Notes: generated by a model from the sequence alone, not told the origin. 5,657 nucleotides of DNA from Clostridia bacterium (GCA_900767015.1 CAAFXQ010000326.1:1-5657), one strand, 5' to 3'. Shown: positions 1-5,101, numbered from the stretch's first letter. Program-made: numbers and translations.

Positions 1-2
1 AT

Positions 3-245
3 CTTGAGTGCCGTAAATTCTTTGCGACCGGTCATTCTGAATACGATGCCGATACACTTGCCAAAGAATACTTCCGGGATAAAGAAAAAGGGCTTGCCAT
101 TCAGATACCCTATAACTATTTTCCGGACAATGACCCGACTAAAAAGCCGATTATGACATGGCGGAACGTCGGAACCCTTATGTTCACAAACTGGCTCAAT
201 TATTTCGTTTACCAAAAAACACCGTATGATATTAACTCAATCTGA
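3..245 (+). CDS. metA: Homoserine O-acyltransferase (MetA), C-terminal part
   Basis: This is the last 80 codons of a gene that begins before the window. MetA enzymes acylate homoserine, using succinyl- or acetyl-CoA, in the first committed step of methionine synthesis in the cytoplasm. The fragment carries the family's GHSEYD motif at fragment residues 10-15; in Escherichia coli MetA the matching His and Glu are active-site residues. It ends with the characteristic stretches NYFPDNDPTKKP and TNWLNYFVYQKTPYD, close to the usual MetA C-terminus. The acyl donor cannot be decided because the residue that sets it lies outside the window; many Clostridia MetA proteins are acetyltransferases. The next gene starts 18 nt downstream, so the two are probably cotranscribed. 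Confidence 0.93.
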   Translation, partial: LECRKFFATGHSEYDADTLAKEYFRDKEKGLAIQIPYNYFPDNDPTKKPIMTWRNVGTLMFTNWLNYFVYQKTPYDINSI

Positions 246-263
246 TGAAAGGCTGTGAATCGA

Positions 264-839
264 ATGAACGACCTTGAAACCATGAAACGGGCAAAATCCT
301 ATATTGATATGCTTGCAAACGGAATCAATCCGCTCACCGGTGAAATCATTGAGGACGACAGCGTTATCAACAATGTCCGGATCAGCCGCTGTCTTTTTTA
401 CGTTTCCGATGTTTTAGGGCGTGCAATCGACAACGGCGGTGAGTTCGGCAAAAAATATACTTCTGAGCTTCGTCCTTTTTCCGTCACGCCGGAACAGGCA
501 CAGAAGATATTGGTCACCGACGAGCCGGTTACGATTTCGGTTTTTGCAAAGCGCATCAACAAAGTGATCGATGCGGGCATCAAACCGCTTTCAGCTGTCA
601 CCGTCACCACATGGCTTTGTGAAAACGGATATCTGACGGAAGAAATCTCCGGCGGAAAAAAGCGCAGAGTCTCAACAACGAAAGGCGTTTCAATCGGTAT
701 CGAGACAATCGACGGCGTAAGCCGGGACGGGGTCGCATACAAGAAAAATATTTATACTGATCAGGCACAGCGGTTTATTGTCAGTAATCTAGGCTCCATC
801 AGCGGCAACAATACTGACAACCTATCAGAATTAGCATAA
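264..839 (+). CDS. Uncharacterised 191-residue protein with winged-helix-like C-terminal half
   Basis: The function is not recognised. A GTG at 255 is in frame, but it sits only 2 nt from the GAAAGG ribosome binding site (247-252). The ATG at 264 is 11 nt from that site and is the better start. The N-terminal 50 residues contain a conserved-looking block (ANGINPLTGEIIEDDSV, then RISRCLFYVSDVL) with no catalytic motif I can identify. The C-terminal half (about residues 95-180) reads like a small helix-turn-helix or winged fold: VTTWLCENGYL, a basic GGKKRR turn, STTKGVSIGI, then DQAQRFIVSNL. This pattern is loosely reminiscent of C-terminal domains of phage antirepressors, which is a resemblance only. 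There is no signal peptide or membrane segment. The gene lies 18 nt after metA and ends immediately before a terminator. Confidence 0.82.
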   Translation: MNDLETMKRAKSYIDMLANGINPLTGEIIEDDSVINNVRISRCLFYVSDVLGRAIDNGGEFGKKYTSELRPFSVTPEQAQKILVTDEPVTISVFAKRINKVIDAGIKPLSAVTVTTWLCENGYLTEEISGGKKRRVSTTKGVSIGIETIDGVSRDGVAYKKNIYTDQAQRFIVSNLGSISGNNTDNLSELA

Positions 840-876
840 AAGCATCTTGAGAAGCGCACTTCAAGATGCTTTTTTA
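840..876 (+). terminator. Intrinsic terminator of the metA operon
   Basis: The stem AAGCATCTTGA (840-850) pairs perfectly with TCAAGATGCTT (861-871), giving 11 bp around a 10-nt loop, and runs into six T residues (870-875). It begins one base after the stop codon of the 191-residue gene, so it ends the + strand operon. It also faces the minus-strand terminator at 896-924, consistent with two convergent transcripts. Confidence 0.9.
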
Positions 877-888
877 TTTATTATCATA

Positions 889-1080
889 GCAAAACGGCTG
901 TAATCCCACCAGAGGATTACAGCCTATTGCCGTAAACGACAGCCTGCTTACCGAAAGAACAAAGTGCCGCTTACGGCTTTTTGCAAATATGCCGGGCTTC
1001 CCCGCATAATTCGCCAGCGGAGAAGCCGCCTATGTAACCGCATTTTCAAAGTTACCAGGTCTGACTGACCGCTGTGTTAG
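889..1080 (-). ncRNA. Candidate structured RNA of unknown family
   Basis: Several hairpins sit in tandem. On the minus strand there is an 11-bp stem 1017-1027/995-1005 (loop 1006-1016), a 10-bp stem 968-977/929-938 enclosing 29 nt, a small GTAAC/GTTAC hairpin (1051-1055/1034-1038), and the terminal hairpin at 896-924. Strand is assigned from wobble pairs: 1021/1001 and 970/936 are G-U pairs in a minus-strand RNA but A-C mismatches in a + strand RNA. The 5' end is uncertain. The RNA could be the 3' part of the transcript starting near 1242, or begin near 1080 from a weak local promoter. No coding frame covers this stretch. The size is within the 6S RNA range, but I see no convincing 6S signature, and it does not match tmRNA, RNase P or SRP RNA as I know them. 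Confidence 0.5.
891..924 (-). terminator. Intrinsic terminator of the minus-strand RNA
   Basis: An 11-bp perfect stem joins 896-906 and 914-924 around a 7-nt loop. Read on the minus strand it is GGCTGTAATCC / GGATTACAGCC followed by GTTTTGC. Read on the + strand it is followed by TATTGCC, which is not a terminator tail. The modest T-run makes this a moderate terminator call, but the orientation matches the other minus-strand signals between 929 and 1277. Confidence 0.65.
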
Positions 1081-1126
1081 TATTATTGACTGACTGCGAA
1101 CCGTCATGCAAGGAAAAAACAGGAAA

Positions 1127-1213
1127 TTATTTTCCGAGGTTTTTAAACACTTCGAAAAGCTCTTCCAAAAAAACTCTCAGGTCATGAAAAAACTGTTTCA
1201 GATCAAATCCCAT
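1127..1213 (-). CDS. Small ORF, 28-residue amphipathic peptide
   Basis: The ATG at 1213-1211 is preceded by AAGGAG (minus strand, 1227-1222) with an ideal 8-nt spacing, and the frame ends at TAA (1129-1127). The peptide begins MGFDLKQFFHDLRVFLEELF and ends EVFKNLGK. It has Phe, Leu and Val at regular helical spacing, with Asp, Glu, Lys and Arg between them and a net charge near -1. It has no Cys or Pro and no signal sequence or continuous membrane span; the best structural guess is a surface-binding amphipathic helix. A strong sigma-A promoter lies 36 nt upstream of the start. No function is recognised. Possible roles include a regulatory, membrane-active or sporulation-related peptide. The ribosome site, start and promoter together make real translation likely, but one sequence cannot show conservation. 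Confidence 0.6.
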   Translation of the reverse strand: MGFDLKQFFHDLRVFLEELFEVFKNLGK

Positions 1214-1221
1214 TTCAATGG

Positions 1222-1227
1222 CTCCTT
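1222..1227 (-). promoter_or_regulatory. Ribosome binding site of the 28-codon ORF
   Basis: AAGGAG within AGAAAGGAG on the minus strand, 8 nt before the ATG at 1213. It is one of the strongest Shine-Dalgarno matches in the window and is the main reason for calling such a short ORF. Confidence 0.65.
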
Positions 1228-1248
1228 TCTTGAAATTTATCCGCATAT

Positions 1249-1277
1249 AGTATATCACAATTTATTCATATCTTCAA
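1249..1277 (-). promoter_or_regulatory. Sigma-A promoter of the small ORF / RNA transcript
   Basis: On the minus strand, TTGAAG (1277-1272) is followed by exactly 17 nt and TATACT (1254-1249). Both hexamers are close to the TTGACA/TATAAT consensus. Transcription would start near 1242, giving a leader of about 28 nt that holds the AAGGAG site of the 28-codon ORF. The promoter diverges from spoIIGA. Confidence 0.7.
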
Positions 1278-1298
1278 GACACAAAAACTTTTTTACTG

Positions 1299-1355
1299 CG
1301 ACGAAAGGCGACATTTTATTGATAAGACCAAATCTATAATGATTACGGTGACGAA
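1299..1355 (+). promoter_or_regulatory. Possible Spo0A-box region upstream of spoIIGA
   Basis: In Bacillus, spoIIG is switched on by phosphorylated Spo0A at an unusually spaced sigma-A promoter, with boxes of the form TGNCGAA. Here CGACGAA (1299-1305) matches at all but the first position, GGCGACA (1307-1313) is a partial inverted match, and TGACGAA (1349-1355) matches fully but lies just before the start codon. A TATAAT (1335-1340) is present without a good -35, and it would leave almost no leader. The true promoter is therefore unresolved. Regulation by Spo0A is an inference from the family. Confidence 0.3.
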
Positions 1356-1356
1356 A

Positions 1357-2238
1357 ATGCAGGTAATTTACGCCGATGTGCTTGTAATCGTGAATATCTA
1401 TATCAATTATATTCTCTTGCGCCTTTGCTCGAAGATCGCAAGGCAGGAGGCCAAAAGCATACGATTGTTTGTATCGTCTCTTATCGGCGGATTCTATTCT
1501 TTGATCATTCTGATTGATTCTGTCCCCGATTGGCTCATCACCGTCACAAAGCTTGCCGTCGGCGTTTTCATGCTCATCATTGCTTTCGGTTTCGGCAATA
1601 AAAGAGCTTTTCTCAGACTCATCGGTGCTTTTCTGATCGTTGATATCGCCTTTGCCGGGCTGATGCTTGCGCTGTGGCTGATTTTTGCACCGAGTTCCAT
1701 GGTCTATTGCTGCGGTATTGTATATTTCAACATCAACACCATGACACTGCTGATTCTGACGGTAATATGCTACATTATAACCAATCTTGCCGCAAAGCTG
1801 ATTGCTTTCAAAACGCCGAAGAATGCTGTTTACAGCCTTACCGTCCGGTTTTGTTCTTCTGAGTTTATCTGCAAAGCGTTTCTTGACACCGGCAACACGT
1901 TGACCGAACCGTTTTCCGGCTATCCTGTCATTATCATCGACCCGACCGTCAAAGACACAAACGGAACCTCACTTTGCGAGGCGTTCGATAAAAGCGGAAA
2001 GCTTTGCCGCATTATCCCCTGCTCTACGCTCGGACAAAGGTCTGCTCTTACGGCGTTCAGACCGGACTTCGTGAAGATTTCCGGACTTGAATGCGAGTTT
2101 GAAACGGACAAAGTCTATATCGCTTTGAGTCAAGACAAGATTTTAAACGGAGATTACACGGCACTGCTTGCCGCAAAAATATTTGAAAACACAACAAATG
2201 AGAAGGGGAAAGACTATGCTTCGCTATCTGAAAATTAA
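1357..2238 (+). CDS. spoIIGA: Sporulation sigma-E factor processing peptidase SpoIIGA
   Basis: SpoIIGA is a membrane-anchored aspartic protease that removes the pro-peptide of sigma-E in the mother cell after polar septation. I place the start at ATG 1357: GGTGA (1347-1351) lies 5 nt before it, and the protein then opens MQVIYADVLVIVN, the usual style of this family. The in-frame ATG at 1339 has no ribosome site. The N-terminal half (about residues 1-150) holds roughly five hydrophobic membrane segments. The C-terminal half contains the protease motif FLDTGNTLTEPFSGYPV, with candidate catalytic Asp177, corresponding to Asp183 of the Bacillus protein. At 293 residues it is close to the family length (about 300). 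The end overlaps sigE by 23 nt, so substrate and protease are translationally coupled. Confidence 0.93.
   Translation: MQVIYADVLVIVNIYINYILLRLCSKIARQEAKSIRLFVSSLIGGFYSLIILIDSVPDWLITVTKLAVGVFMLIIAFGFGNKRAFLRLIGAFLIVDIAFAGLMLALWLIFAPSSMVYCCGIVYFNINTMTLLILTVICYIITNLAAKLIAFKTPKNAVYSLTVRFCSSEFICKAFLDTGNTLTEPFSGYPVIIIDPTVKDTNGTSLCEAFDKSGKLCRIIPCSTLGQRSALTAFRPDFVKISGLECEFETDKVYIALSQDKILNGDYTALLAAKIFENTTNEKGKDYASLSEN
2203..2208 (+). promoter_or_regulatory. Ribosome binding site fixing the sigE start
   Basis: AAGGGG lies 7 nt before the ATG at 2216, inside the last codons of spoIIGA. It selects the pro-sigma-E start that gives the expected pro-sequence, over the upstream in-frame TTG at 2168. Confidence 0.8.
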
Positions 2239-2941
2239 ACTCAGTATATCACTTGACAAGCTTCTTGTTGCTTTGGGCTTTCATGATTCCAATGAGCTTT
2301 ATTATGTAAACGGGAGCGAAAACCTTCCTGCCCCGCTTTCGGCGGTAAAAGAAAGAGAAATTCTCGACGAAATCATGAACGGTGACGAAAGCAAGCGCGA
2401 TATTCTTATCATTCACAATCTGCGTCTTGTTGTCTATATCGCCAAAAAATTTGAAAACACGGGAATCGGCATTGAAGACCTGATTTCAATCGGAACATTG
2501 GGACTTATCAAGGCGGTCAACACCTTTTGTCCCGACAAGAAAATCAAGCTTGCTACCTATGCATCAAGATGCATTGAGAACGAAATCCTCATGTTTTTAA
2601 GAAAAACGGCAAACAGGAAAAAGGAGGTTTCCTTTGATGAGCCGCTCAATGTTGACTGGGACGGCAATGAGCTTCTGTTGTCCGATGTTTTGGGAAGCGA
2701 CGCAGACGAAGTAAACAGGGGTATTGAGCTTCAGGACGAAAAACGTCAGCTTTTAGATGTGGTCGAAAGCCTTGATGAACGGGAAAAACAAATTCTCATT
2801 ATGCGTTTCGGACTTTACGATACAAAAGAATACACCCAAAAACAGGTCGCCGATATTTTAGGGATTTCCCAAAGCTATATCTCACGGCTTGAGAAACGGA
2901 TTATCGAAAAACTGAAAAAAGAACTTGAAAAAGCAGGGTGA
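2216..2941 (+). CDS. sigE: RNA polymerase sporulation sigma factor SigE (pro-sigma-E)
   Basis: This is the early mother-cell sigma factor, which directs RNA polymerase to mother-cell genes after SpoIIGA cleaves it. The ATG at 2216 follows AAGGGG (2203-2208) by 7 nt and gives 241 residues, against 239 in Bacillus. An amphipathic pro-sequence occupies about residues 1-29; the expected cleavage is within ELYYVNGSE, likely Tyr29-Tyr30. Region 2 is nearly canonical (NLRLVVYIAKKFENTG, ATYASRCIENEILMFLRK), with SFDEPLNVDWDGNELLLSDV following at 139-158. Region 4 (about 186-238) contains LDEREKQILIMRFGL and the helix-turn-helix VADILGISQSYISRLEKR. The frame extends upstream without a ribosome site, so the longer start was rejected. 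It overlaps spoIIGA, and no sigG follows within the window. Confidence 0.97.
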   Translation: MLRYLKIKLSISLDKLLVALGFHDSNELYYVNGSENLPAPLSAVKEREILDEIMNGDESKRDILIIHNLRLVVYIAKKFENTGIGIEDLISIGTLGLIKAVNTFCPDKKIKLATYASRCIENEILMFLRKTANRKKEVSFDEPLNVDWDGNELLLSDVLGSDADEVNRGIELQDEKRQLLDVVESLDEREKQILIMRFGLYDTKEYTQKQVADILGISQSYISRLEKRIIEKLKKELEKAG

Positions 2942-2953
2942 AATTTTTATAAT
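2925..2953 (+). promoter_or_regulatory. Candidate sigma-A promoter at the end of sigE
   Basis: TTGAAA (2925-2930) is separated by 17 nt from TATAAT (2948-2953), a near-perfect sigma-A promoter straddling the sigE stop codon. Transcription would start near 2960, at the foot of the hairpin 2958-2992. It could drive a short untranslated RNA, or the glycosyltransferase operon with a leader of nearly 300 nt. The AT-rich setting raises the chance of a fortuitous match. Confidence 0.45.
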
Positions 2954-2957
2954 AAGA

Positions 2958-2992
2958 TATGGCGGTTCACTGAAATTCGGCGGACCGTCATA
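2958..2992 (+). other. RNA hairpin downstream of sigE
   Basis: TATGGCGGTTC (2958-2968) pairs with GGACCGTCATA (2982-2992) to give 11 bp around a 13-nt loop. Two of the pairs (2962/2988 and 2967/2983) are G-U only in a + strand RNA and would be A-C mismatches on the other strand. No T-tract follows, so it is not a typical terminator. It may be the 3' end structure of the sigE mRNA or the 5' structure of a new transcript from the promoter at 2925-2953. Confidence 0.5.
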
Positions 2993-3102
2993 ACTGTTGC
3001 CCGCTCTTTAACTTAATTTTAACTTGGTCGTAACAATAATTTAATTGAAAACGCATATTATCAATTTTTTCTTACAAAAAAATTACGTTATTGTCATAAA
3101 TA

Positions 3103-3131
3103 TTGACTTTTTCACCCCCATGTCTTAGACT
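3103..3131 (+). promoter_or_regulatory. Promoter candidate for the glycosyltransferase operon
   Basis: TTGACT (3103-3108), a 17-nt spacer and TAGACT (3126-3131) form a reasonable sigma-A promoter that would start transcription near 3138. An overlapping sigma-E-like reading exists: AAATATT (3098-3104), 14 nt, CATGTCTT (3119-3126). Its -35 is close to the Bacillus sigma-E consensus KMATATT, but its -10 matches CATACAMT at only four of eight positions. Sigma-A is therefore preferred. Confidence 0.45.
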
Positions 3132-3196
3132 TAAGCTGTACGGTGGTACATTGCAGGCACCGGTCACAATTTAGCTTACCACAACGAAATCTAACG

Positions 3197-3349
3197 AAAG
3201 GAACCGGTATGAATTCAAAAATCAAATTTTTGTCTTCATATCGACACAGATACTATGAATATACTTGTTGCATTGGACGGCAACTATGTCGGACCGCTTT
3301 GCGTATTGCTCAAATCCCTTATGATTTCCAATCCAAACGGTGTATTTGA
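3197..3349 (+). other. Upstream overlapping reading frame at the glycosyltransferase start
   Basis: AAAGGA (3197-3202) lies 6 nt before an ATG at 3209 that opens a 46-codon frame (MNSKIKFLSSYRHRYYEYTC onward), out of register with the glycosyltransferase and ending at 3349 inside it. The peptide is basic and resembles nothing I know. The frame could be a leader ORF whose translation opens the true start at 3255, or the trace of a frameshift: skipping one base in the run of five T (3227-3231) would join it to the glycosyltransferase frame. It is not called as a gene. Confidence 0.3.
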
Positions 3350-4058
3350 CTTATACGTTGCTCATTCCTCACTGAAAAAAGAACATTTTGACCGCATTGA
3401 CAAAGCGATCGATAAAAAGAGAGTGACGGTTCACCCTGTCGAAATCGATCCGTCGCTTCTGAACGATGCACCCGTTATGGACAGAATATCCAAAGAGACC
3501 TATTACCGTCTGCTTCTTATGGACTATCTTCCGAAAGAGGTTGACAGAATTCTTTACATCGACCCCGATACGATCATCATCAACGATATCAGCGAATTTT
3601 ACAACATTGATTTTCAAGGAAAAACGCTTGCCGCCTGCGGTCACACAAAATCCTGGTGTGAATTTCTCAACCGGGTACGTTTCCATTCGCCCAAAGACGT
3701 CCGTTATTTCAATGCCGGCGTTATTATGTTTAATGTCGATAAGCTGCGCAGGACAGTTACAAGCGATGATGTTTTTAACTATATGAAAAAGCACAGAAGA
3801 TGGCTTTTTCTGGCCGACCAGGACGTGCTCAACGGAATGTTCAACACCGATACGGTTTTTGCTGATGAATGTATTTACAATCTTGACGAAAAAACCGTTA
3901 AGTTCAACAAAGACCGTGTAAAAGATCTTGATTGGGTACGGAAAAACACGGTTATCGTTCATTTCAACGGAAAATTCAAGCCATGGAAGCCCGGATATGA
4001 GGGAATACTGCTTCCCCTTTATTATGAGTACAGGGATATGCCGTGGAAAAACGAGTAA
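3255..4058 (+). CDS. GT8-family glycosyltransferase
   Basis: This is a glycosyltransferase of the GT8 (glycogenin / LPS galactosyltransferase) type, which transfers a sugar from a UDP-sugar to a cell-surface or storage glycan with retention of configuration. Family motifs appear in order: the N-terminal nucleotide-binding strand MNILVALDGNYVGPL (1-15), the metal-binding acidic motif YIDPDTI with Asp103 and Asp105, YFNAGVIMFN (151-160), ADQDVLN (187-193), and the late HFNGKFKPW (236-244), whose His and Lys contact the diphosphate in relatives. At 267 residues it is a complete single domain, without membrane segments. The exact sugar and acceptor cannot be read. Its start has no clear ribosome site, while a strong site serves an out-of-frame ATG 46 nt upstream. 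The VTT-family gene follows after 14 nt, so the two form an operon. Confidence 0.92.
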   Translation: MNILVALDGNYVGPLCVLLKSLMISNPNGVFDLYVAHSSLKKEHFDRIDKAIDKKRVTVHPVEIDPSLLNDAPVMDRISKETYYRLLLMDYLPKEVDRILYIDPDTIIINDISEFYNIDFQGKTLAACGHTKSWCEFLNRVRFHSPKDVRYFNAGVIMFNVDKLRRTVTSDDVFNYMKKHRRWLFLADQDVLNGMFNTDTVFADECIYNLDEKTVKFNKDRVKDLDWVRKNTVIVHFNGKFKPWKPGYEGILLPLYYEYRDMPWKNE

Positions 4059-4072
4059 AAGGATCACGAACA

Positions 4073-4873
4073 ATGAATTTAAAGGACAAAATTAAAAATT
4101 TTAAATTACTCAGCGACGAACCGAAACAGCGAAAAAAACAAATAGCGATTATTATTATTGCCGGCATCGTCATTGTTGCCATGATTATTTGCTACTGTCT
4201 TTTCGGAAAGAAGCTGTTGGCTTTTTTTGAGGATACGGATAAATTCAAAGCATGGCTTGACAGCTTCGGAACCACAGGCAAAATTATTTTCGTTTCCATC
4301 AGAGCACTCCAGACCGTTGTCAAATTCATTCCCGCCGAGCCGCTTGAGATCGGTTCCGGCTACGCCTACGGCACATTCGGCGGTCTTTTCTACTGTATGC
4401 TCGGCACTTTTTTAGGCTCTCTTGTGATTATTGCTCTGACAAAAATTTTCGGTGTAAAAGTCGTCAATGTTTTTGTTTCTCAGGAGCAAATCAATTCCCT
4501 GCGTTTTCTTCAGAACAAGTCGAAGCTGACAACAACGCTCTTTATTATTTATCTGATCCCGGGAACGCCGAAGGATATTATAACCTATCTAATGGGTATT
4601 ACGGATTACAACATGGTCAAGTTCATGCTGATAACAAGCTTTGCCCGCATTCCGTCGATCATCACCTCCACAATCTGCGGCTCCGCACTCGAAAAAAAGA
4701 GCTACGCCCTTTCTATCGGCGTTTTTGTCGGAACCGCAATTTTAGGCCTTATCGGAATCATGATTTACAACAAGCTTGAAGCAAAATACAACAAGCAGCT
4801 TGACGAATCAAAGTCTGCACTGGAAAAAGCAGATGCCGAAGAGCCGCAGGACAATGATCCTTCCGCTGAATAA
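4073..4873 (+). CDS. VTT-domain (TVP38/TMEM64, DedA-like) integral membrane protein
   Basis: This is a polytopic membrane protein of the VTT / SNARE-associated family, related to DedA, TVP38 and TMEM64. Members are linked to lipid flipping or membrane homeostasis, and the substrate here is unknown. The ATG at 4073 follows AAAAGGA (4057-4063) by 9 nt and gives 266 residues. A basic N-terminus precedes a membrane segment at about 23-44. The signature lies in the core: EIGSGYAYGTFGGLF (92-106), a glycine-rich helix (to about 122), YLIPGTPKDIITYLMG (160-175), and FARIPSIITST (190-200). A last helix at about 212-233 is followed by an acidic, coiled tail rich in Glu, Asp and Lys. It lies 14 nt after the glycosyltransferase, which suggests joint expression in envelope glycan or lipid work. 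That link is inference. Confidence 0.9.
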   Translation: MNLKDKIKNFKLLSDEPKQRKKQIAIIIIAGIVIVAMIICYCLFGKKLLAFFEDTDKFKAWLDSFGTTGKIIFVSIRALQTVVKFIPAEPLEIGSGYAYGTFGGLFYCMLGTFLGSLVIIALTKIFGVKVVNVFVSQEQINSLRFLQNKSKLTTTLFIIYLIPGTPKDIITYLMGITDYNMVKFMLITSFARIPSIITSTICGSALEKKSYALSIGVFVGTAILGLIGIMIYNKLEAKYNKQLDESKSALEKADAEEPQDNDPSAE

Positions 4874-4890
4874 ATGAACTGAATTCATCA

Positions 4891-4918
4891 AAACCGTCCG
4901 CATTTGCGAACGGTTTTT
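4891..4918 (+). terminator. Intrinsic terminator after the VTT gene
   Basis: AAACCGT (4891-4897) pairs with ACGGTTT (4910-4916), and CGC with GCG closes an ATTT loop (4902-4905), with one C-A mismatch between them. Five T residues follow (4914-4918). It ends the glycosyltransferase-VTT operon 18 nt after the stop codon. The opposite strand also gives a stem, with a G-U at the mismatch and a shorter T tail, so it may act in both directions. Confidence 0.8.
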
Positions 4919-4988
4919 GTTTGCGTTTCCATCACCAAAAGGAAAACAAATATAACACGTCTTACATATTCAAACACGCATGAACATC

Positions 4989-5067
4989 ATATTTGCGAAG
5001 CAAATATTTCATAGCGTCAGCTTCTTCATATCCGCAGGATATTTCACTTGCCGCAGGCAAATTTCAT
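4989..5067. repeat. Array of short hairpins with TTTCAT-like spacers
   Basis: Three perfect small palindromes lie in a row: ATATTTGC-GAA-GCAAATAT (4989-5007), ATATCC-GCA-GGATAT (5028-5042) and TTGCC-GCA-GGCAA (5048-5060). They are separated by TTTCAT, TTCTTCAT, TTTCAC and TTTCAT pieces and lead directly into the tRNA terminator hairpin. The arms differ in sequence while loops (GAA or GCA) and spacers are alike, which suggests compensated evolution of the arms. This resembles dispersed intergenic hairpin repeats of Ruminococcaceae-like genomes. It has no conserved repeat unit and is not a CRISPR array. Confidence 0.6.
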
Positions 5068-5101
5068 TGAAAAAGCACTTGCCGAAGCAAGTGCTTTTTC
5101 A
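5068..5101 (-). terminator. Intrinsic terminator of tRNA-Arg
   Basis: A 15-bp perfect stem (5068-5082/5087-5101) closes on a four-base loop that reads C(TTCG)G on the minus strand, the very stable UUCG tetraloop. The minus-strand 3' arm ends in TTTTTC. It starts at the base next to the encoded CCA end of the tRNA, so termination would occur almost at the mature 3' end. Confidence 0.88.

Larger units (their letters stand above)
2942..3254 (+). other. Gene-free, AT-rich spacer between sigE and the glycosyltransferase
   Basis: No convincing protein gene lies here on either strand. Apart from the hairpin at 2958-2992 it holds a very AT-rich stretch (3007-3104) with a weak AATTGA/TCAATT inverted repeat followed by T residues (3042-3070), and a promoter candidate at 3103-3131. 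The leader 3132-3208 follows. It contains a CGGTG/CACCG hairpin (3141-3145/3158-3162), two copies of the palindrome ACCGGT (3159-3164 and 3203-3208), and TAAGCT/AGCTTA repeats flanking the first part. No known riboswitch was recognised. Confidence 0.5.

Noticed and set aside
929..982. Plus-strand terminator reading: GCCGTAA/TTACGGC followed by TTTTT
   Set aside because: The loop would exceed 30 nt, the stem extension contains an A-C mismatch on this strand, and no + gene precedes it after the metA terminator; the minus-strand fold is better.
889..1080. 6S RNA, tmRNA, SRP or RNase P RNA
   Set aside because: The length would fit 6S RNA, but I cannot see a clear closing stem joining the two ends with a central bubble; signature sequences of the other three are absent. 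6S remains to be tested by covariance model.
1106..1339. 77-codon + strand frame between the RNA region and spoIIGA
   Set aside because: No ribosome site precedes its ATG, it runs antisense to the 28-codon ORF and its promoter, and its product has no family-like features.
1335..1340. TATAAT as the spoIIGA -10 element
   Set aside because: The transcript would begin at the ribosome binding site itself and no matching -35 is found at 17 or 22 nt, so it is not annotated as a promoter on its own.
3369..4073. Long minus-strand frame of 234 codons under the glycosyltransferase
   Set aside because: It mirrors the codon pattern of the real gene, has no ribosome site and shows no recognisable domain.
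4989..5060. CRISPR array
   Set aside because: The units are different palindromes with short spacers and no identical repeats.
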